Below are positions 27,010-35,627 of a DNA stretch of 64,000 nt, in pieces. Location of the stretch: assembly GCF_005377625.1 (NCBI RefSeq), contig NZ_CP040098.1, positions 2,717,279 to 2,781,278 on the forward strand. The letters are read 5' to 3'. Position numbers and translations under genes: made by a program. The DNA is from Desulfoglaeba alkanexedens ALDC (GTDB taxonomy: Bacteria; Desulfobacterota; Syntrophobacteria; Syntrophobacterales; DSM-9756). How positions within the stretch are numbered: the first letter of the stretch is position 1; every line of letters starts with the position of its first letter. Under the pieces are notes generated by a model. That model was not told where the DNA came from. It did not search any database and was given only the letters and a program-made list of their open reading frames with translations.

Positions 27010-27611
27010 AATGGACTTTAGTGCCGATTTCGCCTCTAAAAGAAAGCCTAAGAGACCACAGGGCCCCGCGCAACATTGACAAGAAATGCACTTGGCTTCA
27101 TCCGCACAAGTTCCACCCACCCGATAAGCCCTTAGCGCTTTCAGTCTTTCAGCAATGGCCGCACCCAAATTTCCCAAACCGACAATCGCCGCCGGTTTAC
27201 CATAGGACGTTTTTCCAACCGGAATGCCTAGCCGTCTCTGTTCAATAGAGTTTGCCTGGCCTGGTTATCGCGGGCCAGAGCCAACATCAGCAGCAAAACC
27301 CATTCGGTTACCGACACTGTATTTCCGGTCTGCTCGCTGGGAACGTTGGCCACCTCGATCCCCATTGTCCACGCCGCCTCAAGGTCTATACCTTCAAGAC
27401 CAACGCCGAATTGCTGGATCAAACGCAACCGCTTTCCACGTTTGAGCAACGGCGCATCGAGTGTTGACATCAACGGAATGGCCACTTCCGCCTCAGCAAG
27501 ATGCTCGCCGATCTCTGATCTGGGACAACACCAAATACGGTCATGGGGCAGGTGCTTTCGCAGAAGTCTGCGCGCATGTTCAAAGCTCGTATCACAGAAT
27601 AAAATTCTCAT
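27010..27611 (-). pseudogene. D-2-hydroxyacid dehydrogenase, frameshifted and deleted
   Basis: MRILFCDTSFEHARRLL, IQQFGVGLEGIDLEAAWTMG and VSVTEWVLLLMLALARDN are the N-terminal domain. In another frame GKPAAIVGLGNLGAAIAERL gives the NAD site. A third piece has FLVNVARGPVV. A deletion removes most of the NAD domain and the catalytic Glu/His region. It is inactive. Confidence 0.7.
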
Positions 27612-27692
27612 TGCATTTGAGTTCCAGGTTGCGCACCAGACTGCTTTCATCGCCGTGCGCCTTCCCAGTGGAGGGGCACGGCTCAGCCCGCT

Positions 27693-28124
27693 TCACCCTG
27701 GAGGCATAACCAGGGCTTCCCCCTCGGCCACCAGTTCCTGTTTCTGATTGAACCAGGTCAGCTTGAGGCGAACCCACCTTTTCTTTGCCAGTTTTTCCGA
27801 AACCTCGGCGATAGCCGTCACTGTATCTCCGATATAAACAGGGGCCCTGAACCTGCAGAACAATTCCAACGCCACCGTGCCCAGCCCAGGTAGCTTGGTT
27901 CCCAAAACCGGCGCGATCAAGCTTTGCGTTAACGGTCCATGCGCGACACGGGCGCCAAACTGCGTCTGCCGAGCATAGGCTTCGTTGACATGCATCGGGT
28001 TGAAATCCCCGCTGATGCCGGCAAACAGATAAACATCGGTTTCTGAAATCGTTTTACTGAATGAGGCTTTCTCACCGATTGTCAGTTCTTCATACTTTTT
28101 ACCTCTCTCATACTGCACGTGCAA
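27693..28124 (-). CDS. MaoC-family enoyl-CoA hydratase (PhaJ-like)
   Basis: 143 residues. The hotdog fold motif AGISGDFNPMHVNEAYARQT holds the catalytic Asp and His, followed by FGARVAHGPLTQSLIAPVLG. By family it hydrates 2-enoyl-CoA to (R)-3-hydroxyacyl-CoA. It is the last gene of the minus-strand catabolic operon. A second MaoC gene (36568-37026) shares the operon, so the two probably differ in substrate. Confidence 0.8.
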   Translation of the reverse strand: MHVQYERGKKYEELTIGEKASFSKTISETDVYLFAGISGDFNPMHVNEAYARQTQFGARVAHGPLTQSLIAPVLGTKLPGLGTVALELFCRFRAPVYIGDTVTAIAEVSEKLAKKRWVRLKLTWFNQKQELVAEGEALVMPPG

Positions 28125-28152
28125 CCCTCCCTTAAACCGCCCAACGTATCGC

Positions 28153-28368
28153 TCATGCCAGGATGATCAGTGTCTGTTGATCGGCGACACGATCCTCCGC
28201 CGCCACCAGAATCTCCTTTACGGTTCCACTCACTTGCGCACTGATCTGGTTTTCCATTTTCATGGATTCCAGAATGACCACATCGTCACCCTCACGCACT
28301 GTGTCGCCGACATTTACCAGGACCTTCACTATGACGCCGGGCATGGGCGCCAGGATTTCCTTCCTCAT
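28153..28368 (-). CDS. Free-standing biotin carboxyl carrier protein
   Basis: The 71-residue biotinyl domain has the attachment site ESMKMEN near 34-40, the usual EAMKMEN with Ser. Symmetry-related Gly residues (APMPGVIVKVLVNVGD, AQVSGTVKEILV) flank it. It would carry carboxyl groups for the carboxyltransferase encoded upstream (30530-32152). No biotin carboxylase gene is found in the window. Confidence 0.88.
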   Translation of the reverse strand: MRKEILAPMPGVIVKVLVNVGDTVREGDDVVILESMKMENQISAQVSGTVKEILVAAEDRVADQQTLIILA

Positions 28369-28440
28369 TGGTTGTCTCTCCCGTCTGCTAAGATTGTTTT
28401 CAGATTGCGGTCTTCTCTCTCGGCATCGTACAGCCGAAAG

Positions 28441-29598
28441 CTATACCTTTTTTCCAGCCAAGATGGCGGGATCGATCGTAACGGTCTCGGGCCAGTCCGC
28501 GGGGTAGCGCTGTCCCGGCTCCTCGCCAAGCCTCACCTTTCTCTCCCTGAGTCCTTTGCGCTTGAACTCCTCTCGTGGCTGCTTGGGAATTCTACCATTC
28601 AGGATGGCCTCGGAGCGCAGCCGCCGTCCGATCGTCTTTTCCCATTTGACGCCCAGAGCCAACACACGGTCGATATCGATGCCGGTATCGATCCCCATCT
28701 CATCCACCATCACCAGCATGTCTTCAAGGCTGACCAGCCCCACGACGTTCGGATCCCGGTAGTAATACTCCCCGGTGCCGCGCACTGGAATCCCGTCGAT
28801 GAAGTTTGCAGGCTGCCCGCCTATACCGCCCATCACTCCTTCATGAATCTCGACCCCGGCCTGCAGCGCGGCGAGGACATTCGCCAGACCCCATCCCCTG
28901 GTTACGTGAAAGTGTGCCACGTGCAGGTCCTTGTTGGGAATGGCATCCATTATCATTGAAAAATAGCGATAGACCTGATTGGGCGGCGCAGATCCGTCAT
29001 GATCGGCGTGCTCGATGTCATCCGCACCGATACTGAGCCATCTTTTGGTAAATTCCAGGGCATCCTCCAAGCGCGTTGGTCCGGAAATGGGACTGCCCCA
29101 TATGGTGCTCACGGTCCCGAAAACGCGAATCCCCACCTCATGGCATTTCTCTATGCAGCGCTTTGCTTCCCGCCAGTACTCGGGCAGCGTGGTCCCGGAA
29201 TTGGCGAAATGATGCTCTTCATCGGTAGAGACCATCATGCCGATGCGGTCCGGACCCCATCCCTCTTTTCTGGCGGCCACAGCCCGGTCCACTCCGGTCT
29301 CCCGAATGGCGACGGCGGTAAGCTCGATATCGTCAAAATTAATCCCTGCTCGCGACAGCCGTTTACTGTCGCGAACCCGTTTGAATAGCTGTTCAATGTC
29401 CCTGAACTGCGGCAAGCTGGCCGGGTTGGCGAAGTTGGAAATCTCCAGTCGCTTGAAGCCCGCCATGATCGCCTCTTCGACGTAGTACACCTTTGCATCG
29501 GTAGGGATGAAGTGCTCTTCATGTTGCAATCCTTCCCGAACCGATACGTCTGCAACGCGAATCCGCTTGGGGTAGTTCAGCTCAAATTGCCCATCCAT
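28441..29598 (-). CDS. HMG-CoA lyase-like DRE-TIM metallolyase
   Basis: 385 residues. VADVSVREGLQHEEHF (D17, R21, E22) and HVAHFH (H229, H231) give the DRE-TIM metal and catalytic sites. FIPTDAK and NVLAALQAG fit HMG-CoA lyases, which split 3-hydroxy-3-methylglutaryl-CoA to acetyl-CoA and acetoacetate. The loop that should hold the catalytic Cys (GLGGCPY in the family) reads GGIGGQP, so Cys is Gln (Q262). An extra C-terminal extension of about 60 residues is present. Gene context supports the leucine pathway, but the exact reaction is uncertain. Confidence 0.75.
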   Translation of the reverse strand: MDGQFELNYPKRIRVADVSVREGLQHEEHFIPTDAKVYYVEEAIMAGFKRLEISNFANPASLPQFRDIEQLFKRVRDSKRLSRAGINFDDIELTAVAIRETGVDRAVAARKEGWGPDRIGMMVSTDEEHHFANSGTTLPEYWREAKRCIEKCHEVGIRVFGTVSTIWGSPISGPTRLEDALEFTKRWLSIGADDIEHADHDGSAPPNQVYRYFSMIMDAIPNKDLHVAHFHVTRGWGLANVLAALQAGVEIHEGVMGGIGGQPANFIDGIPVRGTGEYYYRDPNVVGLVSLEDMLVMVDEMGIDTGIDIDRVLALGVKWEKTIGRRLRSEAILNGRIPKQPREEFKRKGLRERKVRLGEEPGQRYPADWPETVTIDPAILAGKKV

Positions 29599-29650
29599 CT
29601 GCTGACTCCTTTCATTTCGTTGGCGGTTAAGCCCCTTTTGGCTAACCCGA

Positions 29651-30448
29651 CTACTCTCCCTTGAAAACCGGCTTGCGTTTTTCGGCGAACGCCTGCAACG
29701 CTTCTAACCGGTCTCGGGTTGGTATGGTTATTTCGTATGCTTTTGATTCCAGCGATAGCGCCACGTCCAGACTGCATTCGGTGCCTTTGTTCAGGGCAAA
29801 TTTCGCCTGTTGCACAGCGATCGGACCGTTGCAGGTGATTTCCTCGGCCAGAGCTAAAGCCGCATCCATCAGCCGCTCCGGTGCAACGACCTGATTCACC
29901 AGGCCGATGCGGAGCGCGCTTTCGGCATCGATCCTCCTGGCCGTGTAGATCAGCTCTTTTGCCTTTGCCAGTCCAACGATACGCGGCAGCCGCTGAGTGC
30001 CCCCGCCTCCGGGGATCACCGCCAGGCTGGTCTCGGTCAACCCCATCAGAACATTGGAAGAAGCAATCCTTATGTCACAGGCGAGGGCAAGCTCTGTCCC
30101 GCCGCCGAAGGCGTAGCCGTTGAGTACAGCTATTACTGGAACTTTTGCATTTTCCACGGCGATCAAGGTCTTGCGAACCGTGGCGATAAAGCTTCGTACC
30201 TGCTGCTCGGTGAAGCTTCTCCTTTCGATAAGATCGGCGCCGGCCGAAAAGGAGGGTTTTTTCCCATCCGGAGGAGGCGCACCGGTAATAAGGACTACCC
30301 GCACCGAGGGATCGAAATTGACCTCCTCCATGATTTGCCCCAGCGTTGTAATCAGCTCAAAATTCATGCAGTTCATTGCCGCAGGTCTGTTCAATGTCAG
30401 GATCAGCTTGCCGTCTGCCGTCTTTTCTTGCAGGATGGTATCGGACAT
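29651..30448 (-). CDS. Methylglutaconyl-CoA hydratase-type enoyl-CoA hydratase
   Basis: 265 residues. The crotonase fold has the oxyanion region SAGADLIER, GGGTELALACDIRIAS and GLTETSLAVIPGGGGTQRLP with both catalytic Glu. The C-terminus TIPTRDRLEALQAFAEKRKP then VFKGE closely follows human AUH, the 3-methylglutaconyl-CoA hydratase of leucine breakdown. ATG at 30448 is preceded by GGGGAGGA. An upstream ATG at 30478 is less likely. Confidence 0.85.
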   Translation of the reverse strand: MSDTILQEKTADGKLILTLNRPAAMNCMNFELITTLGQIMEEVNFDPSVRVVLITGAPPPDGKKPSFSAGADLIERRSFTEQQVRSFIATVRKTLIAVENAKVPVIAVLNGYAFGGGTELALACDIRIASSNVLMGLTETSLAVIPGGGGTQRLPRIVGLAKAKELIYTARRIDAESALRIGLVNQVVAPERLMDAALALAEEITCNGPIAVQQAKFALNKGTECSLDVALSLESKAYEITIPTRDRLEALQAFAEKRKPVFKGE

Positions 30449-30529
30449 CAATAAATCCTCCCCTCGAATCCTGTTCATCTATATGGGGCCAGTACCCCTT
30501 GATTCGCCGGTGTCCGGTTCATCCAGAGG

Positions 30530-32152
30530 CTAGAACTTGAAGTTGCCGAAAGACGACTCTCCAATCGGCTTCAACAGGGAAACCTCGAATGCCGTTGCAA
30601 GGGTATCGCGGCAGTCCCTCAAGGGTATGGTGCCGTCATGGTAAAGGCGTGCCTCCGTGTAAAATGGATGGGCCTCCCTGGAGTATTTTTCCACCATCAT
30701 TTTTTCAAACTCCCGCAGTTCCGATTCATTCATCTCCCTGCCTTGTTTTCGGGCGTTCGCTCTTTCCAGGGAGGTCAGAATGTAGCCTGCCGTTCGCCCC
30801 GACATCACCGACGTGCGACCCCGCATGGTGTTGAATATGAAATGCGGATCGTAAGCCCTGCCGCACATGCCATAATTCGCGGCGCCGTGATCGGGGCCGA
30901 TGACCCACTGGATCTTGGGCACAGCGGCGCATGCCGCCGCTCTGACCATATCGGAGCCATACTTTCCAATGCCCGCGTACTCCTCCTGAGTCCCCACCAT
31001 GTAGCCCGGCGAGGCCTGGATGTAGAGAATGGGAATCCGCTGGGAGCAGCACCGGATGACCCATTCGGTCGCTTTTCTGGCCGCATCCACGAAGATCACA
31101 CCGATCCCGTTGGCGGCCACGATTCCAACCGGGATACCCTTCAGGTGGATCTTGCCGCAGACAATGTTGTCTGCACGACCCGGATTATACTTTTCCTTGT
31201 ATTCACTGAATTCGGAATCGTCCGCGATGCAGGCGATGATCTCGCGGACTTTCACGCCACGATAGGGATCTTTCGGAAGGACCCTGTAAATATGGTCGGC
31301 GTCAACCTTGGGAGGCATGGTGGGGCGCCTGTCTATGAAAAGTTTCTGCGGCGGATCGTAGCTCAGCAGCTCCCGAAGCTTTTCGATGCCTTCGTCCTGA
31401 GTATGGACAAAATGGTCGGCCCCGCCGGATATGGAGGTATGCACCTTGGCGCCGCCGAGCTCTTCCATGGTCACATCTTCGCCGATGGCGGACTTGACCA
31501 TCGGGGGGCCTCCCAAAAAAGAGTAGGCCAGCTTGTCGATCATGATCGACTCATCAGCCAGGTAAACCGTGTAGGCGCCTCCGGCAGTGTTGCCTCCGGT
31601 GCTCAAGGTGTATTGCTTGAGGCCCTTGGCGGACATCCGGCACATGTTGAAAAAAAAGCGGCCAAACTGACCCTGCCCCGGGAACACGCGATCCTGCATG
31701 GGCAGGAACCCCCCGGCCGAGTCGCCGATGTATATACAGGGCAGGCCGCATTGCTCGGCGATATTCTGTGCGCGCAAATGTTTCTTACAGCTGATGGGAT
31801 AGTAGGCGCCAGCCTTAACCCGGCTGTCGTTGGCAATAACCATTACCCAATTGCCGTGAACTTTCCCGATGCCGGTAACCAGCCCCGCCGAGGGAACGTC
31901 CATGGCCGTTTCATAGTTGATGCCGAACCCCGCTCCTCTGCTCAACTCAAGGAATTCGCTGTCCGGGTCGATAAGCTGCTTTACCAGCTCCCTGACCGGC
32001 TTTTTCCCCTGCTTTGCAAGGCGCTCGATCTGTTTTTGCCCCCCGGGGTTGTATGCCCTTTCCCACAGAGCATAAATCTGCCTCTCTTCATTCAACCAAT
32101 GGTTCATGTTATCTTCCTGTTCCCGACTGAAGACTGTTCCAACCTCATTCAT
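30530..32152 (-). CDS. Methylcrotonyl-CoA carboxylase-type carboxyltransferase subunit
   Basis: 540 residues. Both crotonase-like halves are complete. IYIGDSAGGFLPMQDRVFPG, FGRFFFNMCRMSAKG, GNTAGGAYTVYLADES, FLGGPPMVKSAIGEDVTMEE and LGGAKVH match the beta subunit of 3-methylcrotonyl-CoA carboxylase more closely than propionyl-CoA carboxylase. It transfers carboxyl from biotin to the acyl-CoA. ATG at 32152 follows GGAGGTGAGG. Biotin carboxylase is absent nearby. Confidence 0.85.
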   Translation of the reverse strand: MNEVGTVFSREQEDNMNHWLNEERQIYALWERAYNPGGQKQIERLAKQGKKPVRELVKQLIDPDSEFLELSRGAGFGINYETAMDVPSAGLVTGIGKVHGNWVMVIANDSRVKAGAYYPISCKKHLRAQNIAEQCGLPCIYIGDSAGGFLPMQDRVFPGQGQFGRFFFNMCRMSAKGLKQYTLSTGGNTAGGAYTVYLADESIMIDKLAYSFLGGPPMVKSAIGEDVTMEELGGAKVHTSISGGADHFVHTQDEGIEKLRELLSYDPPQKLFIDRRPTMPPKVDADHIYRVLPKDPYRGVKVREIIACIADDSEFSEYKEKYNPGRADNIVCGKIHLKGIPVGIVAANGIGVIFVDAARKATEWVIRCCSQRIPILYIQASPGYMVGTQEEYAGIGKYGSDMVRAAACAAVPKIQWVIGPDHGAANYGMCGRAYDPHFIFNTMRGRTSVMSGRTAGYILTSLERANARKQGREMNESELREFEKMMVEKYSREAHPFYTEARLYHDGTIPLRDCRDTLATAFEVSLLKPIGESSFGNFKF

Positions 32153-32299
32153 CCTCACCTCCATGATTGGATGCCTTGTGCAATACATACTTTTCGATCT
32201 GCACTAGATCGGCCGGTGAAGCACCTACCTTCGCCTGTTTCTGCCTGGTACATAGCCTTTTGCAAGAGGCTCTTTATTATCAAGGATTTCTAGCCTGGT

Positions 32300-32776
32300 T
32301 CAGGGAATCGGCTTAAAATGCTTTATGTCAAAAATATTGCCTGGCTTCTGCGGATTCCACTCTGCTCTTACCCTGATGCCGTTGTGTACATGTTTTCTAA
32401 CATCTTCGATTTTTTCATACTCAAAACCTCCTATCAGGTGAACAAAACCGCAGTCAGCGCCATCCAACCGGATATTGCCGCATACAAAGGGCGGTTTCAC
32501 AGGCATTCCGAAATACTCGTAGTTGACGAAAATCCACCCCTCAACTGTTCCTTCCTGTGAAAGCTCGACCCACTCGTTCATTTCTTCAAAGCACCTTGGG
32601 CAGAAGGCCCTGGCAGGAACCAGGACCCTGCCGCAGGCAGGGCACCTCGTGCCGAAGATTTTTTGCATGCTCAGCCCCTCAAAGAAGCGGTTCCATGTGG
32701 GGCCGACAGCCAGACTGTATTCTATTATGACCTCGTCCTCTATGATAGGGTTGCCCTTTTTGTCTGTTGTAAGCAT
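32300..32776 (-). CDS. DUF35 zinc-ribbon/OB-fold thiolase partner, copy 1
   Basis: 158 residues. The rubredoxin-like zinc ribbon has CPACGRVLVPARAFCPRC near 46-63. An OB-fold (EGWIFVNYEYFGMPVKPPFV, GADCGFVHLIGG) follows. DUF35 proteins bind thiolase-like enzymes, as BbsA does with BbsB and as in archaeal thiolase/HMG-CoA synthase complexes. Its pair, copy 2, is the next gene upstream. Confidence 0.85.
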   Translation of the reverse strand: MLTTDKKGNPIIEDEVIIEYSLAVGPTWNRFFEGLSMQKIFGTRCPACGRVLVPARAFCPRCFEEMNEWVELSQEGTVEGWIFVNYEYFGMPVKPPFVCGNIRLDGADCGFVHLIGGFEYEKIEDVRKHVHNGIRVRAEWNPQKPGNIFDIKHFKPIP

Positions 32777-32800
32777 TACCTGTCTCCTTGTTTGATGGAC

Positions 32801-33271
32801 TCAATCCAATATTTCAAAGTAGTTGATATCCAGCAGGTGTCCCTGTCGTTCTTCCTTCCAAACAGCCTGCACTCTTTGTCCTTTGGAAACAGCCCCTGAA
32901 ACATCCTTCTCCATTTCTAGGTCAAGCCCTGGTTTGTGTACCAGGTGCAGGAACCTGCAGTCTGTTCCGTCAAGCTGGATCAGGGCTGCAAGGAAGGGCG
33001 GCCTGACCGGCTGACCGTAGAATTCCCGCCTGGCACGAGTCCAGGATTCTATATGCCCCTGCTGGGAAACTTCCATCCAGTCCTTTATGTCCGTATTGCA
33101 AACCGGGCAGAATGACCTGGGGGGAACCCACCTTTTTCCGCATTCCGGGCACACGTTTCCGAGTATTTTTTTCTCCCTGAGCCCTTCGTAGAATTTGTAG
33201 AATGTCTGGCCTACAGCATACCTGTGGGGAAGCCAAACAATGGAATCGATTGTCTTGAAATGCTTCTCCAT
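32801..33271 (-). CDS. DUF35 zinc-ribbon/OB-fold thiolase partner, copy 2
   Basis: 156 residues. CPECGKRWVPPRSFCPVC is the zinc ribbon, and ESWTRARREFYGQPVRPPFL with IQLDGTDCRFLHLV is the OB-fold. ATG at 33271 is set by GAAAGGAG, 14 bases after the thiolase stop. A longer in-frame reading overlaps the thiolase gene and is rejected. It is a homologue of copy 1, so two thiolase/DUF35 pairs are likely. Confidence 0.85.
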   Translation of the reverse strand: MEKHFKTIDSIVWLPHRYAVGQTFYKFYEGLREKKILGNVCPECGKRWVPPRSFCPVCNTDIKDWMEVSQQGHIESWTRARREFYGQPVRPPFLAALIQLDGTDCRFLHLVHKPGLDLEMEKDVSGAVSKGQRVQAVWKEERQGHLLDINYFEILD

Positions 33272-33285
33272 TTTCTGTACTCCTT

Positions 33286-34452
33286 TCAATCCTCGCTGCC
33301 AAGGATCATTACCCCGTTGAACTGATCCGTTCCTCCCATGGCATGGCTCAGGGCCAATTTCGCGCCTTCTATCTGGTGCGCCCCGGCCTGGCCGGTCACC
33401 TGCAGCGCGGCCTCTGCCGTGCGTATAAGACCCGTGGCCCCTATGGGATTGGTGCATAGGGTGCCTCCTGAGGGGTCGCAGGGAAGCTCGCCGTCCCTGG
33501 CAAAAGTGCCTTTCAGAGTATAGTCAGCCGCCTGGCCGGGTTCACAGAATCCGAAGCATTCGTAGTATATGAGCTCCTGGTAGGTGAACGGGTTATAGAT
33601 TTCCGCCACATCCAGTTCCTTAAGGGGGTTCTTTATGCCTGCCATATCATAGGCTTGCCTGGCAGCCTGTATGGCGCATTGCCATACAACCTTGTCGCTG
33701 TCCCCAAACCAGTATTCGTCTCCGCTGTATCCAACGCCCTTGACCCACGCGGTTTTCCGGTTGAGCTTCTTGGCCATTTTTTCGGATGCAAACAAAACCG
33801 CACAGGCCCCGTCGGAATTAGGGCATATATCCCAGAGCCGTGTCGGGTATACAACAATCCTGGCGTTTTTAATCTCCTCCATTGTCAGCCGCTTTTTCAC
33901 ATGGGCATACGGATTGTCAAGCGCGTCCTTATGATGATCCATGGAAATTTTGGCTGCAGCTTCCCTGGCCTTTTCCTCGGAAATTCCATATCTGTAGGCC
34001 CACTGTTGCCCCTGCAAGGAAAATATTCCCGCTGCGCCTGAAATGAAATAGCGCTGGTAAAAAGGCTCAGCCACCGTGCTCATTGTAGCCTGACTGTCTC
34101 CTTCGTGCATTTTTTCCGAACCGACTACGAGAATAAGATCAGCCATTCCAGAGGCTATCCAGTAGTAGCCTGTAAACGCAAGTGATATTCCTGTGGAGCC
34201 GCAGGTCTCGGTTTTTAGAATCGGCTTGTTCACGGCCCTCAGGGCATCTGCGAAATAAAGATGCGTCAGGGCCACGCCTTCCATCATGGAAGGCATGGTT
34301 CCGTATACAACCCCGTCTATATCGGCTGGGTCTATGCCGATGTTTTCAAATGCCGCGGAAACCGCCTCCCGAATTAGATCAGGATAGGAGATTTCAGACC
34401 TGTTGCCGTGCTTGGTCTGACCGGATCCAACAATACCTACCTTAGCGGACAT
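33286..34452 (-). CDS. Thiolase family protein with catalytic Cys
   Basis: 388 residues of the SCP2/archaeal-type thiolase group. KTETCGSTG puts the nucleophile at Cys84. GGTLCTNPIGATG has Asn where most thiolases have the GHP His. SHAMGG near the end supplies another His. It would cleave or form a 3-oxoacyl-CoA together with a DUF35 protein. The paralogue upstream lacks the Cys. Spacing to its neighbours is tight, indicating one operon. Confidence 0.85.
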   Translation of the reverse strand: MSAKVGIVGSGQTKHGNRSEISYPDLIREAVSAAFENIGIDPADIDGVVYGTMPSMMEGVALTHLYFADALRAVNKPILKTETCGSTGISLAFTGYYWIASGMADLILVVGSEKMHEGDSQATMSTVAEPFYQRYFISGAAGIFSLQGQQWAYRYGISEEKAREAAAKISMDHHKDALDNPYAHVKKRLTMEEIKNARIVVYPTRLWDICPNSDGACAVLFASEKMAKKLNRKTAWVKGVGYSGDEYWFGDSDKVVWQCAIQAARQAYDMAGIKNPLKELDVAEIYNPFTYQELIYYECFGFCEPGQAADYTLKGTFARDGELPCDPSGGTLCTNPIGATGLIRTAEAALQVTGQAGAHQIEGAKLALSHAMGGTDQFNGVMILGSED

Positions 34453-34463
34453 TGTTTACCTCC

Positions 34464-35606
34464 TTAATTTCCAAGAATGGCTACAGCATGGCACTGACCC
34501 GCAAAGCCGTGGGTACCGTGAGCCAGGCCGGTGTTGACTTTCTTGTCCAGCTGCCTTTCTCCTGCCGCCCCTTTTATCTGAAGGACTACCTCAGCTAACC
34601 GGTAGAGACCTCTTGATACATAAGGATTCATGGATAGGACACCTCCCGAAGGGTTGACCGGCAGAGGGCCGTTAAAGTCCGTATACCCGCTTTCCAGAAG
34701 CCTTGCACCTTCGCCTCTGCCGCACAATCCCAGGCCTTCATACCAGAGAAGCTCCTGGAATGCGTACGGCTCACAGAGTTCCACCACATCCAGATCTTTC
34801 CTGGGATCAGATATGCCAGCCATTTTGTAGGCCGCCTTGGCCGCCTTTTCCAGCGTACCGTTCAGAAGATCCCTGTCCCCCAGATAAAACGTGTCCATCG
34901 CAGATCCGTATCCTTTGAACCAGACCGGCTTGCTCGTGAGCTTCTTGGCTGTATCTTCTTCAGCCAGGAGCAGCGCTATCATGCCTTCCGACTTCGGCGC
35001 GCATTCCATCTCCTTTAGAGGGTCCATTACAGGATCTGAATTCATTACGTCCTCTACAGACACTTTTTTTCTGCGATGGGCATAGGGATTGCTCAGCCCG
35101 TTGTTGAGATTTTTGGCTGCAACTTTCGCGCACTGCTCCTCTGTCACACCGTGGGCATCCATGTAAGCCCTCATCTGCAGGGCTGCAGCGTAGGTTTCAT
35201 TAAGACCCAACTGCCTCTGGTAGAAAGGGTCGGTGAAAAAGTGAGTAATCGTGTCGTTTTCTGGGTTTTCAGAACCCTTGCATACCCCGAGGACAAGGGC
35301 GGTATTGTAATGCCCGGAAAGTATACGCATGACTCCATAGTGAAAGGCAAACAGGGACTCAGCGTCTTGTCTTGAGCCGTTCTTTAAAAATGCCGCCCCT
35401 GAATCCCAGTAATACGCATTTGCACAAGATATTCCCCCGTGGAACACATCCGAGGAGGCACTCACTACGGTACCCACCTGGTTCCTTTTTAATCCCGCCT
35501 TTTCTATGACCTCCCTGCAGACCGAGTAGACCTGGGTCAGGTAGTTCTCCGGGGATTCAGCGCCGCAAGTCATTGCCACCTCAACTATGGCTACCTTTTT
35601 GTTCAT
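34464..35606 (-). CDS. Thiolase-like protein lacking the catalytic Cys
   Basis: 380 residues, homologous along its length to the next gene (AAKNLNNGLSNPYAHRRKKV, LDVVELCEPYAFQELLWYE, NPSGGVLSMNP). Aligning FLKNGSRQDAES with ILKTETCGSTGI puts Arg79 at the place of Cys84, so it cannot act as a normal thiolase. It may be a structural or regulatory partner of the active paralogue, or bind another acyl-CoA. Confidence 0.8.
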   Translation of the reverse strand: MNKKVAIVEVAMTCGAESPENYLTQVYSVCREVIEKAGLKRNQVGTVVSASSDVFHGGISCANAYYWDSGAAFLKNGSRQDAESLFAFHYGVMRILSGHYNTALVLGVCKGSENPENDTITHFFTDPFYQRQLGLNETYAAALQMRAYMDAHGVTEEQCAKVAAKNLNNGLSNPYAHRRKKVSVEDVMNSDPVMDPLKEMECAPKSEGMIALLLAEEDTAKKLTSKPVWFKGYGSAMDTFYLGDRDLLNGTLEKAAKAAYKMAGISDPRKDLDVVELCEPYAFQELLWYEGLGLCGRGEGARLLESGYTDFNGPLPVNPSGGVLSMNPYVSRGLYRLAEVVLQIKGAAGERQLDKKVNTGLAHGTHGFAGQCHAVAILGN

Positions 35607-35627
35607 AAATATTTCTCCTTCTTTACT

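Noticed and set aside
30638-32293. 551-residue plus-strand ORF opposite the carboxyltransferase gene
   Set aside because: It shows no domain and mirrors the codon pattern of the real minus-strand gene.
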